DNA from: Calamus simplicifolius
Taxonomy: Eukaryota > Streptophyta > Magnoliopsida > Arecales > Arecaceae
Direction of reading: 5' to 3'
Assembly: GCA_900491605.1 (NCBI GenBank)
Contig: UESW01003830.1
Coordinates: 372,001-436,000 of the forward strand
Length of the DNA: 64,000 nucleotides
Made by a program: the position numbers and the translations under genes. Below the pieces are notes generated by a model. It did not search any database and was not told where the DNA came from. It worked only from the letters and a program-made list of their open reading frames with translations. Positions within the stretch are counted from its first letter, which is position 1. The number at the start of each line of letters is the position of its first letter. Positions 20,716 to 30,379 of the stretch are shown in pieces.

Positions 20716-21794
20716 ATGCCTCTACTTAAATGCCTCCGACCATCGGAGGCTGATTATGCTCTTCGGGAGGTTCATGAAGGCATATGCGGCAACCACCTCG
20801 GCGGCAGAGCTTTGTGCCATAAAATACTTCGCCAAGGATACTATTGGCCGACTATGCAGAAAGATGCCAACGACCTTGTCCGAGCCTGCGATTCATGTCA
20901 ACGACATTCTAACATCCAAAGACTCCCTTCTACTCACCTGACCGCTATCATCCCTGGCCCTTCGCCAAGTGGGGAATGGATATCGGTCCTTTTTCCCTTG
21001 CAACGGGACAAAGGAAGTTCTTGTTTGTTGCGATTGATTACTTCACCAAATGGGTTGAAGCCGAAGCAGTCGCCCAGATCACCGAGGCTCGGGCTAAAGA
21101 TTTCGTCTGGAGGTCCATTATTTGTCGTTTCGGTCTTCCCCACACAATCATCACCGACAATGGGAAGCAATTTGATAATCCCAAGTTCCAGAATTCTGCG
21201 AGGATCATGGCATCATTCATCGCCTCACATCGGTGGGACATCCCCAAGCTAATGGAGAAGCCGAGGTAACCAACTGAACTCTCTTGCAGGGAATCAAGGC
21301 TCATCTAATTGAGCACGAGGCAAGTGGGCGGAAGAGCTCCACCACGTGCTATGGGCTTACCGAACCACCGAGAGGACGCCCACGGCCAAACTCCTTTCAA
21401 AATGACCTTGGCATGGAAGCTATTATTCCTGTGGAGGTTGGGCTCCCTTCCCCTCGCATAGAGGGTTATTCGAAGGAGTCTAATGATGAGCAACTCCGCC
21501 AACCTCGACCTACTGGAGGAGATAGAGAAAAAGCGGGATCAGGGTAGCTGCCTACTAGCAGAGAGTGGCTGCTATCATGCCTCCAGAGTCAAGGGGAAAT
21601 CTTTCTTGCCCGGTGATCTTGTCCTTCGAAAGGCATCTGTTTCAAAGCCACTGGAGCAAGGAAAGCTATCCCTAATTGGGAGGGTCCCTATCAAATCGGA
21701 AGTAATCAGACCCGGCACCTATAAGCTCCAAGATCTAAATGGAAATCTATTCCCCGGACGTGGAACTCGGATAATCTTGCATTTATCACAGTGA
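20716..21794 (+). pseudogene. Integrase of Tat #1
   Basis: HHCC zinc domain (VHEGICGNHLGG...CDSCQRH, about 20770-20905), then the catalytic core: VAIDYFTKWVEAEAV (first D, about 21030), IITDNGKQFDNP (second D, about 21155), ANGEAE (E, about 21250). The C-terminal region with DLVLRKAS and RPGTYKLQDLNG is at 21616-21794. Shifts occur near 20960, 21250 and 21480. Confidence 0.82.
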
Positions 21795-21897
21795 GAGTAC
21801 GCCCTCCCCGAACCCACTTTGTCGTCAAGCTAAAACTTTAGAAATTCAAAAACTTCCGTCTCTATTGCTTTCTTTGGTGGCTATAATGAGAAGCAGG

Positions 21898-22215
21898 TTT
21901 ATAAATCCTCAGCCGGGCCGAGGGATCTCCATACCTTGGCCGCGCCAAGTAAAATATATCCCAGCTGGGCTGGGAGGACTCTGTACCTTGGCCGCGCCAA
22001 GTAAAATATATCCCAGTTGGGCTGAGAGGACTTCGTACCTTGGCCGTGCCAAGTAAAATATATCCCAGCTGGGCTGGGACTTCGTACCTTAGCCGTGCCA
22101 AGTAAAATATATCTCAGCTGGGCTGAGAGGACTCCGTACCTTGGCTGCGCCAAGTAAAATATATCCCAGCTGGGCTAGGAGGACTCCATACCTTGGCCGC
22201 GCCAAGTAAAATATA
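21898..22215 (+). repeat. Tandem array A of Tat #1 (about 55-60 bp x 6)
   Basis: Six units of about 55-60 bp. Each unit contains two palindromic segments: CCTTGGC-CGC-GCCAAG and CCCAGCTGGG, separated by TAAAATATAT. Units differ by a few substitutions. Located directly after the integrase stop. Confidence 0.85.
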
Positions 22216-22680
22216 ATCTTGAAGCCTCGGCAACAACCGAGTAATATCTGAAAACCTCGGTAACAATCGAGTGATATTCCGAAGCCTCAGCTATAACCGA
22301 GTGATAATTGAAGGCTCGGCAACAACCGAGTGATATCCGGAAGGCTCAACAACAACCGAGTGATATCCGGAAGGCTCGGCAACAACGAGTAACCTCGGTA
22401 ACAACCAAATGATATGATATCCAGAAACCTCGGCAACAACCGAGTGATATTATCTGAAGGCTCAGCAACACCGAGTGATGCATTATATGAAGGCTTGGCA
22501 ACATCGAGTGACATGCTATCTGAAGGCTCGACAACACCGAGTGATATGTTATCTGAAGGCTCGCAACACCGAGTGACATGCTATCTGAAGGCTCGGCAAC
22601 ACCGAGTGACATGCTATATGAAGGCTCAGCAACACTGAGTGATATGTTATTTGAAGGCTCGACAACACGTGATATAGCTC
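22216..22680 (+). repeat. Tandem array B of Tat #1 (about 36 bp)
   Basis: More than ten short units of the form GAAGGCTCGGCAACAACCGAGTGATATC. Each unit has CTCGG ... CCGAG as an inverted pair around CAACAA. The GCCGAG/CTCGGC core also fills the U3 of the LTR at 15680-15860. Confidence 0.85.
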
Positions 22681-23283
22681 TAAAGCTTTGGTCTAGACGA
22701 GTAATCTCTTAAATACTCTGACGCAACTAAGACGTCCTGTTATGCCTCGGCAAAGGTTGGTAACCTTTCTCCGCTTACCAGCAAGATCATGCAAGTTATT
22801 TCTTTTCAAAGAAATGCATACTTCATCCCTTAAATAGGACCATGCTTACTACATAAGCTCACACGCCGCCAGGCCTCCCTCTGGCCTAAACAGAGGTAAA
22901 TGCTTCCTCCACAGAGGACCAAGGTATCGCTGAAATGATCAGCCAAAGCAAAGTAGCTAAAATCACTATTGGAAACAAGTGAAATACGCTGCGGAAAGCG
23001 TAGGGAAACTCTCAATACAACCATGCTAGAAAAGGCATGAGTAACTATAAAGGAAAGAAAATGCTTTCTTTATTAATGGAAATTACAACCTCTTGGGAGC
23101 TATACAAGTGCATCATGGCACAGGAAATGAAAACAAATAAAAAGCTCAAACAACTTCGATCAGCTTCGGTTAATAATGATGTTCTGGCATCTAACCCAAG
23201 AAATCAGAGAAATTGGACAGCTCGATTGAATCACGGATTAATGCCAAAGAACAAAACCGGCCACCCACAGGTCCCTGGATGAA

Positions 23284-23751
23284 CTAAGAGATCCAAAAAT
23301 GGGAGGAAGACCTGTGGATGCCGATGCTAAGGAAACACCCCAAGTGGAGTGCTGGACTGCCAGCCACGGTCCAAGCATATAGACGGGGAATCAGCATACC
23401 AACACACTGCTCTCCTCCTTTGCACATGGCGAAAGATTCCCCGGTCGATGAACTGAGGAATCTAGCCAGAGGGAGAAGGAAAAGTCTGTCCTTACTATGG
23501 GGATATGCATGCTTTGCATTTCCGACGGTCCCCATGGCAAGTGACAAAGAACACACAGGGAGCGCATATGTGCGCTCCCCATATGATCTCTGCGGACCTT
23601 CCGTGCACTCTTCATATGATCTCCGAAATTCCTCTCTTGAGGACTGTCTGCTCTTCGGCAGCTTCTTCATCACCTCAGCTATCCGGGGAGATCGAATTAG
23701 AAAAGGAAGGCTTGGACTCTTCGCTCTCAACTTCAATAAAACTGACGCCAT
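23284..23751 (-). CDS. Antisense ORF in the 3' region of Tat #1, unknown
   Basis: 156-codon open frame on the minus strand starting MASVLLKLRAKSP, with a basic first third. I do not recognise a domain. It lies in the part of Tat elements that typically carries additional antisense ORFs. An AATAAA hexamer on the minus strand (about 23070-23076) lies about 210 bases after its stop. A plus-strand ORF overlaps it (23318-23842), so coding status is unproven. Confidence 0.3.
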   Translation of the reverse strand: MASVLLKLRAKSPSLPFLIRSPRIAEVMKKLPKSRQSSREEFRRSYEECTEGPQRSYGERTYALPVCSLSLAMGTVGNAKHAYPHSKDRLFLLPLARFLSSSTGESFAMCKGGEQCVGMLIPRLYAWTVAGSPALHLGCFLSIGIHRSSSHFWIS

Positions 23752-24641
23752 GGAAACTTACAGAAAAGAAAGCCTTGGGAGATGGCCTAACACGGCCCAC
23801 TCCTCCCATTTTTATAGGCAAACGGACCAGGAGGGATATTAAAGCAGAAAGACCCGGGATTCAAAGCGCCCTGGCCACACCGCCACGTGGCGTTTCAGGA
23901 TGAAAAGGGCACCTTTCAAAGCGCCGAACACATTTCTCAGACCATGACGCAAGGAAAAAGATTTCCCTCTGATCGTGAATCAAGAGCCTTAAATGCAAGA
24001 AATCGTCCGCCGGTCCTTGAGATACGGGCAGGCCTAGGAAATCGCTCGGTGAAAATGATGCCCTTCAATAGTGAACGAGTGCTTATATCGTACGTTAAAA
24101 AGACCCACGTTGGAAAAGATCGACGGGATAAATGACTCAGGCAAGTAACGAGGCATCCTTCTATAGGTTGCAAAGCCATTTTATCCATCTCGGCAAAAAG
24201 AAGGCCAACTCACCCTAGAAAAGACAAGGCACTGACAGAGTAATAAAAAAGGTACAGAAGTCGAGTACTCCTCAATAAAGGCACATCGATATCCCCTGCT
24301 CTGGCCCAACCCCGTTATGTCTTGGCATAAACTGAGACATCACCTTGTGCTTCGACTCAAAGCTAAGATTGCCTCATACTTGGAATAAACCGAGGTATCT
24401 CCTTTCGATTCAGTACAACTGAATGTTATCTTATGCCTCGGTCCAAGCCGAGATATCAACCCTTGCCCCAACTAAAGCAGGGACGCAATACCCTAGTCTC
24501 GCCAAGATCTCCAAAGATCCCTCGAGGAATGTCTCATTCGTGTATCTGACATAACGAGAACGAACATTTCAAGGGTAGAACCAAATACAAAGGTTGCTGA
24601 AAGTTTCTATTTCATTCATTGGAAAGGGAATACATGAGCCC

Positions 24642-24900
24642 TCACAGGGGCTTATCGTCTTCTCTAGGCACTGCCGAGCTCCCCCCACGCCGCAAAGCTA
24701 ACTCGGCAATTTGTCGCTGGAGGGATGCTACTTGCCCCTCCAGCCGGCTGTTGGCCCGACGAAGGAGCTCGTTCTCTCTCATGGAAATAGCCAGGTATTG
24801 CTCGGCCACCCTCTGGAGTCGCTCGCGGTCTGCGAACAGTGACGCCAAGACCTCCCCATCGACGTCACTATAGTGCGGCTCCTATAAGGCCCCCCACGGC
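24642..24900 (-). CDS. Antisense coiled-coil ORF in Tat #1
   Basis: Minus-strand open frame with strong heptad periodicity (LQRVAEQYLAISMRENELLRR, then LEGQVASLQRQIAELALRR), rich in Arg, Glu and Leu. The same frame stays open upstream of the first ATG at 24848 to about 24900. It resembles the coiled-coil parts of additional antisense ORFs in Tat elements. Function unknown. Confidence 0.4.
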
Positions 24901-25843
24901 CATTAACGCCGCTGCTTGGCATTTCAGTCGATCGCCCCTCACCTCCAAGCCATCTCAGTATCCAAAAATCTTGGAAGATCAACTGAAAAGGCGATTAACG
25001 ATGGCATTCCCCCATCCATTTTTAAACTACCTTTGGCACATCCTGATCGCCCGGGCCATCAATTCCAACACTATCACCGCGAAACATGCCACGTGTCACC
25101 GCCTCAGTAGGTGCTCACGGGAAACGAAGTGTTCCCCCTCGTCGAAGAGATTCATTAATAACATTACGGCGCTCGGGATGCGCCCCCTTTCTCGGGACCA
25201 AGCTCCCTCCGCTCGGATAATGTCACCTAGAGCCATATTCCCTACGCCCGAACCTGCGCTTCGGATGGAGAACCTCGGCACAAGACACCTTTTCTTCAGC
25301 TCGGATAAATCGTTTACTTTACCTCGACCCTAGCCAAGCTATCCTATACTTCGGCATGACAAATTCCCTTGCCCGCTTTGAGCACCAGAACTATATTCCT
25401 CGGCAGCGCCGGACCATTTTATGCCTCGGCCGAGCGTGCCAATTTTTCACTTCGACAAACCAAGCTATCCTTATACCTCGGCCTCGACCGAGACGTTTAT
25501 TCAAATCCAACCAAACCAACCTAAGATAGCAAATGAATATAATTCATTCATAGTCAGAAGAAAACTTGAGATAAAAAGATCATCAAAAAAAAAAGGGTGA
25601 TCAAGTGAAGGTGAAAGACCCATTATCAAAATTTAACCAGATCATAAATCTGAGAAGCGAAAAATACATAAGTGACCCTTAAGAATCGGGGGTTGGGTCG
25701 GCCCCGAGCCTCCTTAGCAACATTCGGGGGGGCTTGGCTTGTTTCGCCCACTTCAAATATCATTGCTTCCTCGGTGGCAAGCTGAGAGTGTCCTTCGGGA
25801 GCCGCGGTCTCACTAGAACCCAGAATGATGTCAAGATTGACGT

Positions 25844-27700
25844 CTAAATGTCTTCATACTCATCTTCTTCAGCCCTCGGGGTATAGGCCTCAAAAGGTTC
25901 GACATCCAAAAGGATAAATACCACTCGGGATGCGCCCGAGAGATCTTTGCTCGGATCTCCTCTTCGCAGAATCGAAATGCGTCACACAGGCTTCTCTATG
26001 TTTTTCTGAAAACTGGGCGGAACCTTTATATTCCTCCATGACTGAGGCAATTCGGCCATTGGCTTCAGCAAATCGATTTTGAAGCTCGAGGTTTATTTGG
26101 CGACTCGCGGATAGCTCCGCTCCCAAGGCATCAATTTGCTCCCGCGCTTTGGACTCAATTTCGCCCATCTATAAAATATCGGAATGCTCAAGCCCACGGA
26201 CGAAATAAAAGCACTAAAGGCAAACGAAAAGAGAGACACCATACCTCTTCCTCTTGCTGAGCCAGTTCGCTGCTAGTTCTTGTACCCTCTCCAAGGCCTT
26301 CGACTTAGCCATTGATTTTGATGAAGGCCCTCTTTGAGGTCATCAATCCAGGACTGCTTGTCCCCAATTTCCTCTGAGCGTAATCGAGATCGTCGGTGAG
26401 CTGAGCAACCCGTCCATTTAACCATTTCAGCCGATTCTCCATTTCGGCGAGTTCTTTATTCAAACCGGTGAGCTGGTCTCGCTGCTGCCGACACTTGTGC
26501 TCCTCCTCCTCATGCCTCCTACTCTAATTATTTTTATCTTCAGCACGACTAGCCTTCAGCTGGTCCCATCTCTTTTCAAAATACTACTGCATGGCTTAAC
26601 CTTGTTGTCATGCTCTGCTTTAATTGGGATAACTCCAGACAAGCTTTATTCGATTGCTCGTGAAAGCCCTGAAGCTCTTTGACCTGAGTTTCTAGCCGAG
26701 AGGCTCTCGCGGCCACAAGACGAAAAGACTTGGTCACCCTTTCAAAGTCTTTTTTGTTGAGCGCCAAGGCCCTGGAAAGCGAATCGATTGGAAGCACCCT
26801 CGCCTGAAGTTCGGCCGCCTCCTTCCTAGCCTGAGCACAGGCCCCAATGGCCAAATTTAGGCGCCAGACTAGCGCCCTTGTGACTAAAGAATTCTGCAAA
26901 GAAAATGCAAGTGAGAAGCTATGGTCTGACCAACCATGGGTTACAATCTCGGTATAGTGGCTTACCCAAGCAGCGTAATTTGAAGCCATGATCATGAGAG
27001 TGTCATTACTGATTTCTGGGAGAAGGAAAGCATCCTTCGGTACTCCGAGCCGGCGGAAAGCTACATCGATGATATCCTCGACCGCAGATTCATCCGTGGA
27101 ATCCTCCCCTGTGCGTAAAACGGACCTCATCAAAGCGGTGAGCATATCATCCAACTCCGAGCTATGGACGGAAGAGCCCCTAGCTGAAGAGCTGGCCTGA
27201 GGAGCTTCGACCTGAGGAATCATTCACCCGGCCTCCTCTATCAAGACTTTAATCTGCCCGACCTCTAATACCTCAGGCTCGACTGAAGGAACCTCGGCCC
27301 GAATATCCCCCTCACTCTGCGATTCCTCTTCCACCAACGCTTTGCCCTCGGCAGACTTCGCTTGAACTCCAACCTCTCCTGTGATGTCCTCGAGAGCCGC
27401 AGAAGAGAGATCCTCGGTGGAAGGCACCACAACTTCCATCAGCCTCTTAGCAGGCAGCTCTGTCAGAACTTCGGCAGCCACTACTGCCTCTCATAACCCT
27501 TCTACCTGAGCGGGGGCCTCTTCCACGTGCGGTGGACTTCTCACCGCCGATGATTGAAGCATCTCTTGCGAGGGACCGCCAGGTCGACAGGCGACGTGTC
27601 CTCCGCAACATCCGATACGACTAAAATTTAGATAGGAGAAATCCCAACAACTCCTCCGAACTCCCTCAGCCATTTCCTCTGCCATTTTGCCTCCTCAGGC
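25844..27700 (-). pseudogene. Spliced antisense gene (additional ORF) of Tat #1
   Basis: From 27685 down to 26576 a single minus-strand frame is open for 1110 bases except for two TGA codons (27491-27493 and 27224-27226), both consistent with CGA-to-TGA decay. The protein is Glu/Ala/Ser-rich at first, then carries LDDMLTALMRSVL and a long coiled coil (RKEAAELQARVL, RLETQVKELQ). A further exon at 25890-26168 begins right after a minus-strand splice acceptor, and a GT donor at 26244 defines a 76-base GT-AG intron (26169-26244). The remaining C-terminal segment (pattern HPEWYLSF then an acidic end) is shifted by one base. Antisense additional ORFs are known in Tat elements; their role is not established. 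Confidence 0.55.
26169..26244 (-). other. Predicted intron in antisense gene of Tat #1
   Basis: On the minus strand GAAGAG|GTATGG ... TTTTATAG|ATGGGC: canonical GT-AG ends, T-rich, and both sides continue the Glu-rich coiled-coil reading. Confidence 0.5.
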
Positions 27701-27964
27701 AGAGAGGACTTCTCAACCCTGATTCGCGCCCCCACTTCCTCTCTTATTGGGGTTGGAGAGGGGTGGCTAGAACGATCCTTCTTCGATCCCTTCGATCGAG
27801 ATTGGCCATAAAGTCTTAAGTCTTGGCAAACTTTCTGATCGAGTGTACTTGGACCAGAGAGCAGTCAAAAGAGCCCCACACAACACCCTCAGACGCTGTG
27901 CCCAAAGAGGCAGGAGAGGACTAGATTCTCCATGTGGATGGTGCATCAAACTCCCAAGGAAGCA

Positions 27965-29619
27965 GAGCGAGCCTCATCCTCGCAAGCTCAGAGGGGATGG
28001 TGATGGAGTATGCCTCTGATTTCTCTTTAGAGCCACTAATAACCAGCTGAGTACGAGGCCTTGCTGGCAGAAATGAAACTCGTGAGGGAGCTCGAAGTCA
28101 AGCACCTCAGAGCCTTCACCGACTTTTAGCTCATCTTTGGATAAATCACCGAAGAGTACAAAGCTCGGGACCCCATCATATCCCGATACCTGAGTAAGGT
28201 CACAAACCTCATTCTTTTTCTCACTTTAGCATTAGCTACATCCCCAGGAACGAAAATGCCAGGGTCGATGCTTTGTCTCGATTAGCCATCTCAGTAGACG
28301 AGGCTCTGAGGAGAACCTACGTGGATCATCTAGAGGTCCCAAGCATCGATGGAGCAGAAGAGACTCTGCCGATCGCCCAGGAACCCACGTGGATGGGCGC
28401 TTATGTCCTCTACCTCACCGATGGCACCCTTCCTGCCGATCATACGAAGGCCAGACTACTTAAGTAGAGAGCCTCCAAATTTCTGTTGCTAGATGGATGA
28501 CTATATTGAAGGTCCTTTTTCTATCCTCTCCTCAAGTGCATCGGCCCTGCGGATGCCAACCATATCTTCTACAAGATTCATGAAGGCATCTGTGGGAACC
28601 ACCTTGGGAGCAGAGTGCTGGTGTACAAAGCCCTATGCCAGGGGTACTACTAGCTCACCATACGAGAGAATGCTGTTGAGCTGATCTAAAAGTGCGATAG
28701 CTGTCAGCGACATGCTCACATCCAATGGCATCCAACCTCCCAGCTGAGTCCTCTCTCAGCCCCATGGCCCTTCGCCCAATGGGGAATGGATATCCTGAGA
28801 CCATTCCCCCTGGCCTTCGGTCAGTGATAGTTCTTACTTATCGCCATCGACCACTTCACTAAGTGGGTTAAAGATAAAGCACTGGCAAAGATCACCGAGG
28901 GTAAGGTAAGATCTTTCATCTAGAAGTCCATCATCTACCAGTTTGGGCTACCTCACACCCTCATCACCGACAATAGCTGGCAGTTCAATAATGCCCCTTT
29001 CAAGAAATTTTGCACCGAGCTGGATATCTGCCAGCGGTTTACTTTCATCGGCCACACACAGACAAATGGGGTGGCCAAGGTTACAAATTGGACCATTCTT
29101 CAGGGGATCAGAATACGACTGGAGAGTTTAAAGGAAGATGAATGGAGGAGCTTCCAAACATGCTGTGGACATATCACACGACGCTAAGGACTTCCATTGG
29201 AGAGACTCCTTTCAGCCTCGTGTTCGAGTTAGAGGTGGTCATCCTTATGGAGATCGGCATCTTTAGCCCCGGGTGGAGTCGTACGACGAGAAGGATAACC
29301 CTAATCAACTATGAGCCAATCTTGACTTCATCGAGGAGCCATGCGACTGGGCGCGACTTAAGATAGTTGTCTACTGCCAAAGAGCTACAAAGTATTACAA
29401 CGCCCGTATCTGCTCCAAGGCATTTCTTTTCAGGGATTTGGTCCTTAGGCGAGCTGAAGTCTCAAAGCCTATGGAGGGGGCAAACTGTCCCCAAACTGTG
29501 AAGGGCCCTACCGGATCACCGAAGCACTTCATCGCAGAGCATACCAGATTGAAGAACTAGATGAAAGGTCAATCCCTCACACCTAGAATGCGGACAACCT
29601 TCACCGGTACTATCAGTGA
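27965..29619 (+). pseudogene. Second RNase H and integrase of a second Tat element (Tat #2)
   Basis: Starts abruptly inside an archaeal-type RNase H (YEALLAEMKLVRELEVKHLRAFTD) with stops. Then come an HHCC domain (KIHEGICGNHLGSR...CDSCQRHAHIQ), the integrase core (AIDHFTKWVKDKAL, TLITDNSWQFNNAPF, NGVAKV where E is expected) and a C-terminal domain ending NADNLHRYYQ before the stop at 29617-29619. At the E position of the DDE triad the reading is Ala-Lys, so the catalytic Glu is probably lost. Parallel to Tat #1 but clearly divergent; the 5' half of this element is absent. Confidence 0.75.
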
Positions 29620-29689
29620 TGTACACATTCAACCAGTTGAAATAAATATAAGTTCGAGTATCCCTTCCTCTCATCCGATCAGCTCTGCA

Positions 29690-29910
29690 AGATAGATTTC
29701 AAAAGGCTCTCGGGCTTGGTCTCAATGACTCCCGAGTCATCCTTCAGGATTCAAAAGGCTCTTGGGCTTAGTCTCAACGACTCCCAAGTCATCCTTCGAG
29801 ATTCAAAAGGCTCTTGGGCTTGGTCTCAACGACTCCCGAGTCAACCTCTAGGGTTCAAAAGGCTCTCGGGCTTGGTCTCAATGACTCTTGAGTCACTCTT
29901 AGGTGCTTCA
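29690..29910 (+). repeat. Tandem array of Tat #2 (about 63 bp x 4)
   Basis: Four units of TTCAAAAGGCTCT(C/T)GGGCTTGGTCTCAA.GACTCCCGAGTCA. Each ends in the palindromic core GACTC-CC-GAGTC. It follows the integrase stop, as in Tat #1. Confidence 0.85.
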
Positions 29911-29924
29911 AATGGCTCGTAATA

Positions 29925-30075
29925 TCGACCCCAGAGTCAGCCTCAAGACCGACTCCAGCGTTGGATTCGATGCCCACGTGGCCTCCTACCGACTTCAGCG
30001 TTGGCCTTAGCATCGACTCTAGAGTCGGCCCCAGCACCGACCCCAGAGTTGGTCTCAGTACTGGCCCAGAGCCAA
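29925..30075 (+). repeat. GACTCCAGAGTCGGCC dyad repeats of Tat #2, internal copy
   Basis: Runs of (A)CCGACTCCAGAGTCGGCCTCAGC-type units. The same units recur in LTR-like sequence at 41060-41310. Confidence 0.75.
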
Positions 30076-30295
30076 TGGCCAACGACTGTTAGGCGATGTC
30101 CCCTCAGTCAATGAAAGGACTTAAGACCGTCGATCGAGTAAGTCCTTACTCCAAATTTACTAAATGCAGATTGACAAGTACTCCATTCTGGTCAAGGGCA
30201 AGGCCCCGTCATGAATTCGCACAAGTGCAAGGTGTAGAACAATAGAATGAGCTACAAAAAGCTAAGTACCCCAAATTTGAAAAGAAATTTTACTT

Positions 30296-30301
30296 TTTAT
30301 T
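30296..30301 (-). terminator. Poly(A) signal of antisense gene in Tat #2
   Basis: AATAAA on the minus strand about 80 bases after the antisense ORF stop at 30380, in an A/T-rich stretch; suggests a real antisense transcript end. Confidence 0.4.
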
Positions 30302-30379
30302 AATTGTAAAAAGTTTACAAAATGTTGACTTAAATTGGACTTTGGTACAAAGACAAAACAAAAAGAAAAGGCAAGGCTT

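Larger units (their letters stand above)
15671..27950 (+). mobile_element. Tat-lineage Ty3/gypsy retrotransposon (Tat #1), 3' LTR not found
   Basis: Plus-strand gypsy element: LTR, PBS, gag, protease, RT, RNase H, second RNase H, integrase (gypsy order), two tandem arrays and a long 3' region with antisense ORFs. The doubled RNase H and the antisense ORFs identify the Tat group. No sequence equivalent to 15671-16456 was found downstream; the element runs into a second Tat element near 27950-27980. All coding domains carry stops or frameshifts. Confidence 0.75.

Noticed and set aside
22216..22680. Regularly spaced short repeats that could suggest a CRISPR array
   Set aside because: Units are directly tandem and variable, without unique spacers, and the DNA is plant.
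23318..23903. Plus-strand ORFs of 132 and 174 codons
   Set aside because: Overlap each other and an antisense ORF in the 3' region of Tat #1; no domain in either.
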